From an uncultured Opitutales bacterium (GTDB taxonomy: Bacteria > Verrucomicrobiota > Verrucomicrobiia > Opitutales > Seribacteraceae), in the NCBI GenBank assembly GCA_943787575.1, contig CALSMY010000013.1, forward strand, positions 1 through 64,000: a stretch of DNA of 64,000 nt, given 5' to 3'. Positions 36,814 through 47,238 of this stretch are shown one piece after another. A program made the position numbers and the translations under genes. Numbering within the stretch: position 1 is the stretch's first letter; every line of letters begins with the position of its first letter. The notes under the pieces were generated by a model. That model had not been told where the DNA came from. It searched no databases and saw only the letters and a program-made list of their open reading frames with translations.

Positions 36814-38001
36814 ATGAATCTTTCCAAACATCAAGAATTCCTGATCGGAAACTATGCCCCACCGCCTCTGGAAATAGTAAGGGGAGAGGGATCCAGCCTG
36901 TGGGACTCCCAAGGTAAAGAGTACTTAGACTTTGCTTCAGGAATTGCCGTTACCAACCTTGGACACAGCCATCCCCACTGGGTAAAAAAGGTCCAGCAAC
37001 AGAGTGCCGAACTTGTTCACTGCTCTAACTTATTTTCTATCCCCCAGCAGGTTTCACTCGCTGAGAGGCTGGTCAAAAAAATTGGTCCTGGCAAAATCCT
37101 TTTTTGTAACAGTGGTGCAGAGGCTAATGAAGCTTTAATCAAACTTTCCCGCTTGCATGGTAATCAAACAAAAACCAAGCGGTCGAAGGTGCTTGTTGCG
37201 ACCAATGGATTTCACGGTCGTACCCTTGGAGCTTTATCCGCGACCGAATCGATCAAATATCGGCAGGGATTTGAACCGCTCCTTCCAGGCTTTGTATTTT
37301 GCCAGTACAATGATCTTAGTAATTTTGAACAATCCATAGACGATCAAACCGTTGCAATACTTGTCGAGTCCATCCAAGGGGAAGGTGGATTAGAAGCAGC
37401 TAGCGACGAGTTTCTCTTGGGGTTGGAAACTCTTTGTGCGAAACACAACCTCCTCTTTCTAATGGACGAAGTCCAAGCCGGTATTGCACGGACCGGAGAG
37501 TTTTTGGGGTACCAAAAATCGGGAACTAAACCACATGCAATCGCCATGGCAAAAGGATTGGGCGGGGGCTTCCCCATCGGAGCGATTTGGGTAGATGAAA
37601 AATACTCCCAACTATTTGCTCCGGGCAGCCACGGAACAACTTATGGCGGATCCCCCTTGGCCTGCACTGCGGCTCATGCAGTACTCGATGTCATCGATGA
37701 AGAAAATTTAATCGCGCAAGCTAAGACAAACGGAGAAGAATTTAAAATTGGACTGCAAAACCTCGCTACCCAATTTCCCCAAAAAATTACCGAGATTAAA
37801 GGCAGAGGACTGATGCTTGGTCTTGGCCTTACTTTTGATCCATCTCTCCTCGTTGCCCAACTTCGGGAAAACGGTTTAATTGCTGTGGGTGCTGCGAGAA
37901 ACACTTTGCGCCTTCTCCCCCCCCTTACCGTAAAAAATGATGAGCTTTTACGAGCCCTTGACATTTTAAAATCCGGACTCGTTCAAATCAAATTGGACTA
38001 A
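36814..38001 (+). CDS. argD: Acetylornithine aminotransferase
   Basis: PLP enzyme that transaminates acetylglutamate semialdehyde to acetylornithine. 395 residues, fold type I. PLP contacts: CNSGAEANEALIKLSR, Asp218 in FLMDEVQAG and Schiff-base Lys247 in AMAKGLGGGFPIGA. ATG 36814, 4 bp after argB. Might also serve lysine synthesis as succinyl-diaminopimelate aminotransferase, as in relatives. Confidence 0.95.
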   Translation: MNLSKHQEFLIGNYAPPPLEIVRGEGSSLWDSQGKEYLDFASGIAVTNLGHSHPHWVKKVQQQSAELVHCSNLFSIPQQVSLAERLVKKIGPGKILFCNSGAEANEALIKLSRLHGNQTKTKRSKVLVATNGFHGRTLGALSATESIKYRQGFEPLLPGFVFCQYNDLSNFEQSIDDQTVAILVESIQGEGGLEAASDEFLLGLETLCAKHNLLFLMDEVQAGIARTGEFLGYQKSGTKPHAIAMAKGLGGGFPIGAIWVDEKYSQLFAPGSHGTTYGGSPLACTAAHAVLDVIDEENLIAQAKTNGEEFKIGLQNLATQFPQKITEIKGRGLMLGLGLTFDPSLLVAQLRENGLIAVGAARNTLRLLPPLTVKNDELLRALDILKSGLVQIKLD

Positions 38002-38012
38002 ACATTTTTGCT

Positions 38013-38954
38013 ATGAGAAACTTTTTACAGGAAAATGACTTTCAAAGAGAAGAGGTGGTGCAAATCTTTGCCAAAGCTTTCGACTTGAAAAATAACCGGG
38101 CTCAGCGGCCGACAAAAGATCTTGCCGGACAAAGTTGGGGGATGCTTTTTTACAAGCAAAGTACCCGGACACGTGTCTCCTTTGAGGTAGGTATTCGTGA
38201 ACTCGGGGGAAACCCCCTCATCCTTGATCAATCGAGCACCCAAATTGGCCGGGGAGAAAGCATTGAAGATACAGCTAAAGTACTTTCACGCTTTCTTGAC
38301 GGATTGATCATCCGGACACACGGACATGAATTGATAGAAGAATTTGCCCGTCATACCTCTATTCCAGTGGTCAATGCCCTCACCGATTTTTTACACCCCT
38401 GTCAAATTTATGCAGACTGTATGACCTTGTTAGAAAAATGGTCAGGCGGAAATACTGCACTTGAAGGATTAAAGGGTAAAAAATTAGCCTTTTTTGGCGA
38501 CACCTCCTGTAATATGGCAAATTCCTGGATCCTGGCTGGGGCTTTGTTTGGCTTAGAAATCTCACTTTGCGGTCCTGAATCCTTCCAACCTGGAAATGAA
38601 ATCCAACAATTACTTAAGGACAACAAGCTAACGCCAACCTGGGACTTTACCTCCGACCCCATTGCAGGGGCACGCGGAGCAGATGCTGTCTACACGGATG
38701 TCTGGGTCAGTATGGGCTGCGAAGAGGAAAGCCAGGGGCGCTTACAAGCCATGCAACCCTACCAGGTCAAAGACTCGACTTTTGAGTCTGCACGACAGGA
38801 TTGTCTTTTTATGCACTGTATGCCCGCCCATCCTGGAGAGGAAGTCTCTCAGTCCGTACTCGATTCTCAACGGGCGATTCTTTTTGACCAGGCTGAAAAT
38901 CGTCTGCATATGCAAAAGGCTATTCTATCCGCTTTATCACCTCATAATTCCTGA
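38013..38954 (+). CDS. argF: Ornithine carbamoyltransferase
   Basis: Joins ornithine and carbamoyl phosphate to citrulline. 313 residues. Carbamoyl-phosphate loop [11 protein letters not shown] (48-58), the RTHGHE segment, the HPCQ motif in [10 protein letters not shown], and the ornithine loop [10 protein letters not shown] (usual HCLP) are all present. ATG 38013, 11 bp after argD. Confidence 0.95.
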   Translation: MRNFLQENDFQREEVVQIFAKAFDLKNNRAQRPTKDLAGQSWGMLFYKQSTRTRVSFEVGIRELGGNPLILDQSSTQIGRGESIEDTAKVLSRFLDGLIIRTHGHELIEEFARHTSIPVVNALTDFLHPCQIYADCMTLLEKWSGGNTALEGLKGKKLAFFGDTSCNMANSWILAGALFGLEISLCGPESFQPGNEIQQLLKDNKLTPTWDFTSDPIAGARGADAVYTDVWVSMGCEEESQGRLQAMQPYQVKDSTFESARQDCLFMHCMPAHPGEEVSQSVLDSQRAILFDQAENRLHMQKAILSALSPHNS

Positions 38955-38959
38955 AAAAG

Positions 38960-40186
38960 ATGAAATTGATTCTCGCATATTCGGGAGGTCTAGACACCTC
39001 CGTACTTGTTCACTGGTTTGCCCATCATCATGGGGCTGAAGTTATCACCTACTGTGCCGATGTTGGTCAGGAGGAAGAATTGGATGGCCTCGAAGAAAAA
39101 GCCATGGCCACGGGAGCCAAAGCCCACCGAACTCTTGATTTGGTCGAAGAATTTGCTGAAGATTTCATCTACCCGATGGCACGTGGGAATGCTGTTTATG
39201 AAAGCCAATATCTTTTGGGTACTTCCATTGCCCGCCCGCTTATTGCTAAGGCTCAAATTGATATCGCCCGCGAATTCCAGGCAGATACAGTGGCTCATGG
39301 TGCTACGGGTAAAGGAAATGATCAGTGCCGTTTCGAGCTCACTTTTTCAGCCCTTGCTCCCGATCTAAAAATCCTTGCACCATGGCGAGATGCCTCCTTT
39401 CGCGAACGTTTTCCTGGGCGTACAGAAATGATTGAATATTGCAAGGAACATGCGATCGATGTGGAGGCCAGTGCATCTAAACCTTACTCCATGGACCGTA
39501 ACCTTTGGCATATCTCCTACGAAGCCGGAATCCTAGAAGATCCATGGTTTGATCCGACTACGCCCGAAAATCGATCGATGTACAAACTGACCGTCGATCC
39601 CATGCTCGCTCCCGATGAAGCCCAATACCTCGAGTTGGAATTTGACCAGGGAAATTGCGTGGCCATTGATGGGAAAAAAGGGAATCCGGCAGAAATCATC
39701 CGTTCCCTTAACACCATTGCGGGTAAACATGGGATTGGACGGGTGGACTTGGTGGAAAATCGATTCGTGGGGATGAAAAGTCGTGGAGTTTACGAAACCC
39801 CAGGTGGAACCATTCTGCTGCACGGCCATAGGCAATTGGAAACCTTGACTATGGATCGTGACTTGATGCACCTGCGGGATTCCTTAATTTCCCGCTACGC
39901 TGAACTCATTTACTACGGATTTTGGTATGCTCCCGAACGTGAAGCCCTCCAGGCATTAATTGATCAAAGCCAACAAAAAGTAACTGGAATTGTACGGCTG
40001 AAACTTTACAAAGGAAATGTCACCACCGTAGGTAGAAAATCAGATTACTCTCTTTACGATACCGCAGTTGCTTCAATGGAGGGAGACGAATCCGACTACC
40101 AACCCGAAGATGCTGGTGGATTTATTCGTTTGAATGGCCTTCGCCTGATGGAACGGGCACGAAAACAAGGTTACCAAGGCACCTGA
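38960..40186 (+). CDS. argG: Argininosuccinate synthase
   Basis: ATP-dependent joining of citrulline and aspartate. 408 residues. P-loop [15 protein letters not shown] (about 5-19), [15 protein letters not shown] and [15 protein letters not shown] are family marks. ATG 38960, 5 bp after argF. argH is absent from the window, so the final step must be encoded elsewhere. Confidence 0.97.
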   Translation: MKLILAYSGGLDTSVLVHWFAHHHGAEVITYCADVGQEEELDGLEEKAMATGAKAHRTLDLVEEFAEDFIYPMARGNAVYESQYLLGTSIARPLIAKAQIDIAREFQADTVAHGATGKGNDQCRFELTFSALAPDLKILAPWRDASFRERFPGRTEMIEYCKEHAIDVEASASKPYSMDRNLWHISYEAGILEDPWFDPTTPENRSMYKLTVDPMLAPDEAQYLELEFDQGNCVAIDGKKGNPAEIIRSLNTIAGKHGIGRVDLVENRFVGMKSRGVYETPGGTILLHGHRQLETLTMDRDLMHLRDSLISRYAELIYYGFWYAPEREALQALIDQSQQKVTGIVRLKLYKGNVTTVGRKSDYSLYDTAVASMEGDESDYQPEDAGGFIRLNGLRLMERARKQGYQGT

Positions 40187-40221
40187 ACTCCTCCACCAAC
40201 TACTCGCCCATTTGCCCAGCC

Positions 40222-40791
40222 GTGAACTTGCTCGTTATTGATAATTACGACTCCTTCACTTATAATTTGGTGCAGTACTTCGGGGAATTGGGAGCAACTT
40301 GTGAGGTCCTGCGTAATGATCAAGCCACCTTGGAGGAGATTAATATCGAGCCTTTTGACGGACTGGTTCTGTCTCCAGGCCCATGTGATCCTGACCAGGC
40401 AGGTATAAGCTTAGCGGCTGTCAATCAATGGGCTGGCAAAAAACCATTGCTGGGAGTTTGCCTTGGTCACCAATGCATTGGCCAAGCTTACGGTGGAAAG
40501 ATTGTACGGGCAGATCGTTTGATGCATGGAAAAACCTCTCCCGTACATCACCAAGAGTCCGGGATCTTTGAGGATCTACCAAACCCCTTTTCCGCAACTC
40601 GCTATCATTCCCTGGTTATTGATCCAAAGACCATGCCTGAAGAGTTGGAAATAACTGCCAAGACAGATGAAGATGAAATTATGGCAATCCGGCACCGGGA
40701 GCTTCCCCTATGGGGTGTACAGTTCCATCCGGAGTCTTTGGCAACAGATAGTGGAATTATGGTCTTGAAGAATTTCCTGAAATATTGTTAG
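40222..40791 (+). CDS. Anthranilate / aminodeoxychorismate synthase glutamine amidotransferase subunit
   Basis: Class I amidotransferase that releases ammonia from glutamine for anthranilate or aminodeoxychorismate synthesis (TrpG/PabA). 189 residues with [14 protein letters not shown], Cys80 nucleophile in [15 protein letters not shown] and the catalytic HPES at the C-terminus. GTG start at 40222. Sequence cannot separate trpG from pabA, and often one protein serves both; no trpE or pabB is adjacent. It may share a transcript with arg genes or stand alone. Confidence 0.9.
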   Translation: MNLLVIDNYDSFTYNLVQYFGELGATCEVLRNDQATLEEINIEPFDGLVLSPGPCDPDQAGISLAAVNQWAGKKPLLGVCLGHQCIGQAYGGKIVRADRLMHGKTSPVHHQESGIFEDLPNPFSATRYHSLVIDPKTMPEELEITAKTDEDEIMAIRHRELPLWGVQFHPESLATDSGIMVLKNFLKYC

Positions 40792-40836
40792 AACCTATTT
40801 AGTGTGTGTGGTAAGTGGAATTCTCGATAGCGAATA

Positions 40837-41310
40837 ATGCTGTGTCCAAAGTGTTCATCCCTTGATCTCAAGGTCTTGGAAACGCGGGCCGGTAAGGTTG
40901 CGTCGACGCGAAGAAGAAGAGAGTGTCAGTCTTGCGGGCATCGTTTCAGCACCATAGAAGAAGTCCTCCACGAGGATTTGACTGTGGTAAAACGGGATGA
41001 TAGCCGGGAGTGCTTTGATCGAACGAAACTGGCGATGAGCCTACGTCGTGCGATTTCCAAGCGCCCGATTGATGCCGAGCAAATCAACGCTCTTCTCTCC
41101 GATACCCTGCGAAGAATCGAAAGTGAGTTCGATGATGAACTTCCTAGTCGTGCAATTGCCGATGCAGTGATGCATGGTTTGCGCACTGTCGATTCCATCG
41201 CCTGGTTGCGTTACGCTAGTTTCTACGAGGATTTTACGCAGTTCTCTCGGTTCGCCGAGGAAATTTTATACTTGGGTGGGGAAAGGACGGGTGAAAACAG
41301 CGGCGGGTAA
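40837..41310 (+). CDS. nrdR: Transcriptional repressor NrdR
   Basis: Represses ribonucleotide reductase genes in response to nucleotide levels. 157 residues: zinc ribbon C3xxC6 and C30xxC33 (MLCPKCSS ... RECQSCGHRF), then an ATP-cone domain (VKRDDSRECFDRTKLAMSLRRA). ATG at 40837. The C-terminus (GERTGENSGG) is short. The following gene overlaps it by 20 bp in another frame. Confidence 0.95.
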   Translation: MLCPKCSSLDLKVLETRAGKVASTRRRRECQSCGHRFSTIEEVLHEDLTVVKRDDSRECFDRTKLAMSLRRAISKRPIDAEQINALLSDTLRRIESEFDDELPSRAIADAVMHGLRTVDSIAWLRYASFYEDFTQFSRFAEEILYLGGERTGENSGG

Positions 41311-41776
41311 AAAAGACGACTATACCAGACTGCAAAATTTAAACTCTCTATTCATGGTAATGGGGAGTGTTTCTTCGCCTGAAGAAACGATGCAGCTGCA
41401 AAGTACACTTTCCTTTATGCGGGAAAATGACGGCAATGAGAGAATGACGGTTCAATCTTTTGAACATTGTATCGATCAAGTCGTACGTTTTCATTTTCCT
41501 AATAAGCGAAATTTGAGGCATGTTCATTGGAACGCCCGGCATCATTTGGTTGACCCCCTATGGGTGCATGCATCCGTCCTTAAATTTGTTCGATCCACCC
41601 GTGATGCCATGAATGGTTTATTACTGGTCTCTGGATTGCGCGAATCTTTGAAGGGAGGCAGAAAGCGCTGGACATCTAAGTGCGAGCAAGAATATTTGGA
41701 AAACCGTCAATTTATTGAGACTCTGGTTGTGCGCAATGCCCACAAGGGCCAGGACCTTTCCGTATTATTTTTTTAG
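41291..41776 (+). CDS. Hypothetical protein overlapping nrdR
   Basis: 161 residues from GTG 41291, inside the last codons of nrdR (an upstream frame extends to 41174 but is unlikely). Sequence features: MRENDGNERMTVQSFEH, FHFPNKRNLRHVHWNARHH and a charged C-terminus (QFIETLVVRNAHKGQDLSVLFF). No family recognised and no signal or membrane helix. Its 3' end overlaps pheA by 4 bp. Overlap with nrdR suggests co-expression. Confidence 0.5.
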   Translation: MKTAAGKKDDYTRLQNLNSLFMVMGSVSSPEETMQLQSTLSFMRENDGNERMTVQSFEHCIDQVVRFHFPNKRNLRHVHWNARHHLVDPLWVHASVLKFVRSTRDAMNGLLLVSGLRESLKGGRKRWTSKCEQEYLENRQFIETLVVRNAHKGQDLSVLFF

Positions 41777-42852
41777 GAGTCCGATTCCGGATAACTTCCC
41801 AAGAGACGGGAAAAGGCACAAGCATTACTTACTTCATCGAGTGCCTGAGAAACTTCTTCTTCTTCGGGATGACCAAGGAAATCTACAAAGAAGAAATAAT
41901 CCCAGGACTTACGTTTGCTTGGCCTGGATTCGATTTTACAAAGATTGATCCCTCTCTCAGAAAATGGTTTGAGTGCGTTTTGCAAAGCTCCGACCTCGTC
42001 GTTTAAGGAAAGAACCAAACTGGTACGGTAGGAAACACCTTCACGCATAGGCAGGGATTGTTTGGCCACCACGAGAAAGCGGGTTACATTATCCGACCTG
42101 TCCTGGATTCCGCCTTCGATCATGGGAACTTCGTAAATTTGTCCGGCTAATTCCCCGGCAATAGCAGCAACTCCCGGTTCTGCCCGGCACTCCCTCACAG
42201 CTTCCGCAGTGCTGCTTACAGGAACAAGACGGGCCTCAGGAAGCTGAGTGCGTAACCAATCAGCACATTGGGCAAGGGCCTGGTCCTTTGAACGGACCTC
42301 GGCAATATCTGCAAGGGTCGATTGGCTAAAAAGGCAGTGGCGTACCCGAAGAAAGACTTGAGCAATAATAGTCAGTTCGGAATCGACTAACAAATCAAGT
42401 GATCGATTGACCGCTCCTTCACTTGAGTTCTCGATTGGCACTACCCCATAATCACAATGCCCCGCTTCCACCGAACTGAATACATCAGGGATATCGGGCA
42501 GTGCCTGGTAATCCAGTCCTGATCCAAAATTTTTGACTGCGGCCTGATGGGTGTAAGTGGCTTCGGGCCCGAGGTACCCAATAACCATGTCTTTCTCCAA
42601 AGCGATGGAGGCAGAAATGATTTCACGGTAAACGGTGCGCAGGGATCCCTCTCGTAAAGGTCCTTCACTGTAACCCGCAAGCTTTTCAAATACTTGTTCT
42701 TCACGGGCAGGATCATAGGGGTCGACCCCAGAAAGTTTCTTGATTTTGCCAATTTTGCAGGCTTTACTTACGCGCAAGTTGAGTAACTTGACGATTTCAG
42801 AGTCGATTTGATCGATCTCTTCCCTTAGGGATTCTAGTTCGCTTTTATTCAA
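41773..42852 (-). CDS. pheA: Bifunctional chorismate mutase / prephenate dehydratase
   Basis: Two steps of phenylalanine synthesis. 359 residues: chorismate mutase helix domain (about 1-90, with LREEIDQIDSEIVKLLNLR), prephenate dehydratase (about 94-270, with YLGPEATYTHQAA and the catalytic Thr of NVTRFLVV) and a C-terminal ACT domain (about 280-355, SLNDEVGALQNALK, ending ESRPSK) for phenylalanine feedback. ATG 42852. It diverges from ilvD across 92 bp, which must hold both promoters. Confidence 0.95.
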   Translation of the reverse strand: MNKSELESLREEIDQIDSEIVKLLNLRVSKACKIGKIKKLSGVDPYDPAREEQVFEKLAGYSEGPLREGSLRTVYREIISASIALEKDMVIGYLGPEATYTHQAAVKNFGSGLDYQALPDIPDVFSSVEAGHCDYGVVPIENSSEGAVNRSLDLLVDSELTIIAQVFLRVRHCLFSQSTLADIAEVRSKDQALAQCADWLRTQLPEARLVPVSSTAEAVRECRAEPGVAAIAGELAGQIYEVPMIEGGIQDRSDNVTRFLVVAKQSLPMREGVSYRTSLVLSLNDEVGALQNALKPFSERGINLCKIESRPSKRKSWDYFFFVDFLGHPEEEEVSQALDEVSNACAFSRLLGSYPESDS

Positions 42853-42944
42853 AACCTATATCCAAAAAAACAATTCGGAAACAATGGCAAGATGCAACCG
42901 CATATCCTGCGTTTTCACAACGAAAATAAACGAAAACAAAAAGT

Positions 42945-44627
42945 ATGAGCTGTAATCGAAATTTTTCTTCCATCGTGGTAGATGGAGACGACCGTGCCCC
43001 CAATCGCTCGATGCTTCGTGCAGTTGGCTTTGAAGACGAGGACTTTAAGAAACCTCAAGTTGCGGTATGCTCTGCATGGAGTATGGTCACCCCCTGCAAC
43101 GCTCATTTAGACGAACTCGGCAAGATGTCCGTGGAAGGAGTCGATAGCAGTGGGGGTAAGGCCCTGCCCTTTGGTACGATTACTGTGTCCGACGGGATTA
43201 GTATGGGTACACCTGGCATGAGGTATTCCTTGGTTTCACGGGAGGTCATTGCTGATTCCATCGAAACGGTGGTTGGGGCAGAGGGAATGGACGGCGTGGT
43301 CACAATTGGCGGATGCGATAAAAACATGCCCGCCTGTGTAATGGCTCTTGCCCGCCTCAATCGCCCAGGCATTTTCGTCTACGGTGGAACCATACTCCCA
43401 GGCATTCACAAAGAAAAAAACCTCGATATCGTATCAGTATTCGAAGCGGTAGGAGCCCATGCCTCCGGTAATATTTCCCACAACGAACTTACTGAGATTG
43501 AAAAGAAGGCCATTCCTGGTCCCGGATCTTGCGGTGGAATGTACACCGCTAATACCATGTCCTCTGCAATCGAAGCTTTAGGAATGAGTTTGCCAGACAG
43601 TTCTGCCCAGCTTGCCGTGTCCGAAGATAAACTCGCAGATGCCAAGGCTGCCGGTGCCGCTGTGGTAAATTTGGTTGAGAAAAATATCCGCCCCCGTGAC
43701 ATCATGACCCGAAAGGCTTTTGAAAATGCCATTACTGTGGTCATCGCCCTGGGTGGTTCGACCAATGCGGTTCTCCATCTACTCGCCATGGCTCATGAAG
43801 CGGAAGTCGCCCTTGATCTCAATGACTTCACCGAGATTGGCAAGCGGGTACCCGTACTTTGCGACCTCAAGCCCAGCGGAAAATACAACATGTCTCACTT
43901 CGTACGAATTGGAGGTTTGCGCCCCTTACTCAAAACCTTGCTCGACCATGGCTTGCTCCATGGCGATTGTATGACCGTAACAGGGAAAACCCTCGCCGAA
44001 AATGTTGCCGACGCCAAGCCCTATGCTCCCTACCCCAGCGGGCAAGACCTGGTTCGCCCCATAGAGGACCCGATCAAAAAGGATAGTCACTTACGCATTC
44101 TGTACGGCAACCTTGCCTCCGAAGGTGCCGTGGCCAAGATAACTGGCAAGGAAGGACTAAAGTTTTCCGGTACCGCTCAAGTCTACGAATCCGAGGAACA
44201 AGCCCTACGTGGAATTCTTGACGGGGAAGTGCAGGCAGGGAATGTGGTAGTCATCCGCAACGAAGGGCCAGTTGGAGGCCCGGGAATGCGCGAAATGCTA
44301 TCTCCTACCTCAGCGATTATGGGCAAAGGATTAGGCAAGGAGGTCGCTCTTATTACCGATGGTCGATTTTCTGGTGGTAGCCATGGCTTTGTTGTGGGCC
44401 ACATTACCCCCGAAGCAGCGGTCGGTGGGTTGATTGGTATGCTTGTTAATGGAGACCCCATAACTATTGATGCAGAAAACAACCTACTTACATTGGATTT
44501 GCCCGATGAAGAAATTGATCGGCGCAAACAAGCCTGGCAAACTCCAGGCCCCAAGGAAAAACGGGGTGTTCTTGCCAAATACGCTAAACTTGTAAGCTCT
44601 GCTTCCCTCGGGGCTGTAACCCACTAA
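42945..44627 (+). CDS. ilvD: Dihydroxy-acid dehydratase
   Basis: Fe-S enzyme dehydrating dihydroxy acids in branched-chain amino acid and CoA precursor synthesis. 560 residues. Cluster cysteines lie in [16 protein letters not shown] and [17 protein letters not shown]; phosphate-like site [13 protein letters not shown]-terminal [16 protein letters not shown] and [14 protein letters not shown] 42945. No ilvC/B neighbours in the window. Confidence 0.97.
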   Translation: MSCNRNFSSIVVDGDDRAPNRSMLRAVGFEDEDFKKPQVAVCSAWSMVTPCNAHLDELGKMSVEGVDSSGGKALPFGTITVSDGISMGTPGMRYSLVSREVIADSIETVVGAEGMDGVVTIGGCDKNMPACVMALARLNRPGIFVYGGTILPGIHKEKNLDIVSVFEAVGAHASGNISHNELTEIEKKAIPGPGSCGGMYTANTMSSAIEALGMSLPDSSAQLAVSEDKLADAKAAGAAVVNLVEKNIRPRDIMTRKAFENAITVVIALGGSTNAVLHLLAMAHEAEVALDLNDFTEIGKRVPVLCDLKPSGKYNMSHFVRIGGLRPLLKTLLDHGLLHGDCMTVTGKTLAENVADAKPYAPYPSGQDLVRPIEDPIKKDSHLRILYGNLASEGAVAKITGKEGLKFSGTAQVYESEEQALRGILDGEVQAGNVVVIRNEGPVGGPGMREMLSPTSAIMGKGLGKEVALITDGRFSGGSHGFVVGHITPEAAVGGLIGMLVNGDPITIDAENNLLTLDLPDEEIDRRKQAWQTPGPKEKRGVLAKYAKLVSSASLGAVTH

Positions 44628-44658
44628 TCCTTTTTTAACCCATTCAAGTTTTTTCACT

Positions 44659-46230
44659 ATGGACTCCTTACTTTATCAAAGATTTCCCGAACTGGGATTC
44701 GCCTCGGACTTTCGACTCGCTGAATTTCCCCAAGATTATTTCTCCCAAACCCAGGACCTTTTAAAAGATGCTTATTCATCGATGAAAGCACTGGAAGCCG
44801 GAGCTATTGCCAACCCCGACGAAGCCCGGATGGTTGGCCACTACTGGCTGCGTAAACCCGAGCTCGCCCCCACTTCCGAAATGACTGAGGACATACGGAA
44901 TACTCTGGAAAAGGTAAAACAGTGCGCCCACCGTGTAAAAACTGGCGAGCTAGCGAGCCCAGGCGGTGCTTTTACTGATCTTCTAGTGATTGGAATTGGG
45001 GGCTCCGCCTTAGGCCCACAGTTTGTGGGCAAGGCCTTAGCAAAATCATCAGGGGACGATCTCATCGCTCACTTTTTCGACAACACCGACCCGGATGGAA
45101 TGGACTTCACTCTATCTCGAATCGGGCAGAGACTGTCGACCACTTTGGTACTGGTGATATCAAAGTCTGGCGGTACACCCGAAACCCGAAATGGGATGAT
45201 TGAAGCTCAATCTGCATTTCAGAAAGTTGGGCTAGATTTTAGCAAACAGGCAATAGCCGTGACTGGACAAGGCAGTAAGCTCCATCAAATTGCGGAGAAG
45301 GAAAATTGGCTGGACTTTTTTCCCATGTGGGACTGGGTGGGTGGCCGAACCAGTGAAACTGCTGCTGTTGGCTTATTGCCCGCCGCCCTACAGGGTTTTG
45401 ACATCGATCAATTACTTGATGGTGCAGCCAAGATGGACGAACTTACAAGATCGGAGGACACGCCACGTAACCCCGCTGCCATGCTGGCACTGAGCTGGTA
45501 TTGGCTTACCGCCGGGACCGGTGCGAAGGATATGGTCATTCTTCCCTATAAAGATCGATTGGAATTGTTCGCCAAGTATTTGCAGCAATTGATCATGGAA
45601 TCCTTAGGCAAGGAAATGGACCTAGATGGAAAGAAGGTAAACCAAGGTATTGCGGTCTACGGAAACAAAGGCTCCACCGATCAACATGCTTATGTTCAGC
45701 AACTGCGCGAAGGAATACCCAATTTCTTTGCCACCTTTATCGAAGTATTGAAGCACCGGGAAGGTGAATCCGTAGAGGTCGATGAATCTGGAATGAATTC
45801 GGGCGACTATTTGCACGGCTTTTTCCTGGGAACCCGTGATGCCCTCCTCGAAAAAGGAAGACACTCGATTACCCTAACCATTGACCAGGTAGATGCTAAG
45901 TCAGTGGGAATGCTCATTGCTCTATACGAGCGGGCAGTTGGATACTATGCAACGATGATAGGGATCAATGCCTACCACCAACCCGGTGTGGAGGCAGGTA
46001 AAAAAGCGGCTGCACGGATCTTGGCGGTACGCAAGCAAGTAGAAGACTGGATGTCGGCCAACCCAGACTGCCCAGTAAATGCAGAACAGCTTTCCCTTAA
46101 TTTGAAAATTGAGGAACAGATCGATTGGGTATTTAAAATCCTTGAAAGTTTGTCCGCCAACCAGCCAAGAAAGTTCGTGCGGGAATCAGCGAAATCGCCA
46201 CTTGATGATACTTTTGTCCACCGAGTTTAA
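44659..46230 (+). CDS. pgi: Glucose-6-phosphate isomerase
   Basis: Interconverts glucose 6-phosphate and fructose 6-phosphate. 523 residues with SIS domains: LLVIGIGGSALGPQFVG and VISKSGGTPETRNG, catalytic GGRTSETAAVGLLPAAL and the NQGIAVYGNKGSTDQHAY stretch. ATG 44659, 31 bp after ilvD. Length fits the shorter bacterial form. Confidence 0.95.
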   Translation: MDSLLYQRFPELGFASDFRLAEFPQDYFSQTQDLLKDAYSSMKALEAGAIANPDEARMVGHYWLRKPELAPTSEMTEDIRNTLEKVKQCAHRVKTGELASPGGAFTDLLVIGIGGSALGPQFVGKALAKSSGDDLIAHFFDNTDPDGMDFTLSRIGQRLSTTLVLVISKSGGTPETRNGMIEAQSAFQKVGLDFSKQAIAVTGQGSKLHQIAEKENWLDFFPMWDWVGGRTSETAAVGLLPAALQGFDIDQLLDGAAKMDELTRSEDTPRNPAAMLALSWYWLTAGTGAKDMVILPYKDRLELFAKYLQQLIMESLGKEMDLDGKKVNQGIAVYGNKGSTDQHAYVQQLREGIPNFFATFIEVLKHREGESVEVDESGMNSGDYLHGFFLGTRDALLEKGRHSITLTIDQVDAKSVGMLIALYERAVGYYATMIGINAYHQPGVEAGKKAAARILAVRKQVEDWMSANPDCPVNAEQLSLNLKIEEQIDWVFKILESLSANQPRKFVRESAKSPLDDTFVHRV

Positions 46231-46303
46231 TCTGCGGAGCAAGGATTGGGAATAAAGATGGATTGATTTCTCCGCCAAGAATGCCTTCTATTGATTATAA
46301 AAT

Positions 46304-46684
46304 ATGGCAGCAACCCTGAATAAAGATGGAACCCCGCGGAAAACTGGCAGTGGAAAAACCAAGGGTGCTGGGTGCTTTGCAAAGATTAAGTGGGAACAAT
46401 TAAGGGAATTTGTTCAGGATGATGAGAATATTCTTGTTAGCCGTGTGTGGTTGCGCTCGGTGGGTGCATTAAATCAAAAAAAAGGATCTAAGAAAAAACT
46501 TACCAAAATCACCCCGACCTCAAAATTTGCAAGTAACACATTTCCTCCCAAAGCTCCGACCCCGCTCCCTAAATTGAAAGCAAAAGAAGAACATAAAGAA
46601 ACTTCCAGCTACCCAAAAGGAGATGAGGACGAATATGAACCGCCTCCCCTTTTTGCTTCCATGGGGGAAATTAAAAAATACTGA
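46304..46684 (+). CDS. Hypothetical basic protein
   Basis: 126 residues. Basic, Lys/Gly/Thr-rich first 20 residues (GTPRKTGSGKTKGAG) and Pro-rich end (EYEPPPLFASMGEIKKY). A middle segment (FAKIKWEQLREFVQDDENIL) is predicted helical. No signal peptide and no family recognised. ATG 46304, no clear operon partner; the opposite-strand lipoprotein ends 3 bp away. Possibly a nucleic-acid-binding small protein, which is only a guess from charge. Confidence 0.5.
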   Translation: MAATLNKDGTPRKTGSGKTKGAGCFAKIKWEQLREFVQDDENILVSRVWLRSVGALNQKKGSKKKLTKITPTSKFASNTFPPKAPTPLPKLKAKEEHKETSSYPKGDEDEYEPPPLFASMGEIKKY

Positions 46685-46687
46685 TTT

Positions 46688-47197
46688 TTAAAACGGCGAA
46701 AAGGGCGATGGCTCAAAAGGAACATCTTCTGCTGCCGGAGGGAAAGGGGAAGAATCGTCCGAAATAGGATCATTAGTACTCTTCACATCAGGTGAGAGCT
46801 CTTCACTCTCATTTGAATCTGAATCAACATTCTGAACGATGAGTGTTACATTGCCATCATCATCGAGATAAGAGGTTATGGATATATCAGGACTTGCCTC
46901 CAAGTCCTCCGAACGGACATCCCTCACCCACCAGTCCTGGTACTCAAGTCTGCCTTCTTCTTTATATTGCTGAACGGCACCCCAACGTGAGCCAGCATAT
47001 TCAGGAACCAATAACCTTCGATCAGGATCATAGCTGTAACGGGCATCCCAAGCCTTTTGAACATAGGCAGGGGGACGGCTCCCTCCAGTGGATTCCACAA
47101 TCCCAGCAGGCAGGGAATCTGAATGTTTTCTGGAGCAAGAAGATGCATGAAGAAAACATAGAATCATAAATGAACATGTTAAATGACGGAAAGACAT
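46688..47197 (-). CDS. Lipoprotein with AWDARY motif
   Basis: 169 residues from the ATG at 47197 (AAAAGG just upstream); a longer frame to 47242 lacks support. Signal peptide ends ASSC, Cys21 lipidated. The mature region has QKAWDARYSYDPDRRLLVPE, strikingly like YDAWDARYVYE...RRMIP in the lipoprotein at 50395-50934, so the two are paralogues. The last 60 residues are acidic and Pro/Ser-rich. It ends the leftward envelope cluster; role unknown. Confidence 0.7.
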   Translation of the reverse strand: MSFRHLTCSFMILCFLHASSCSRKHSDSLPAGIVESTGGSRPPAYVQKAWDARYSYDPDRRLLVPEYAGSRWGAVQQYKEEGRLEYQDWWVRDVRSEDLEASPDISITSYLDDDGNVTLIVQNVDSDSNESEELSPDVKSTNDPISDDSSPFPPAAEDVPFEPSPFSPF

Positions 47198-47238
47198 ACC
47201 TTTTATCTTTATATTACAATTCGATCTTTGACTAAAAA

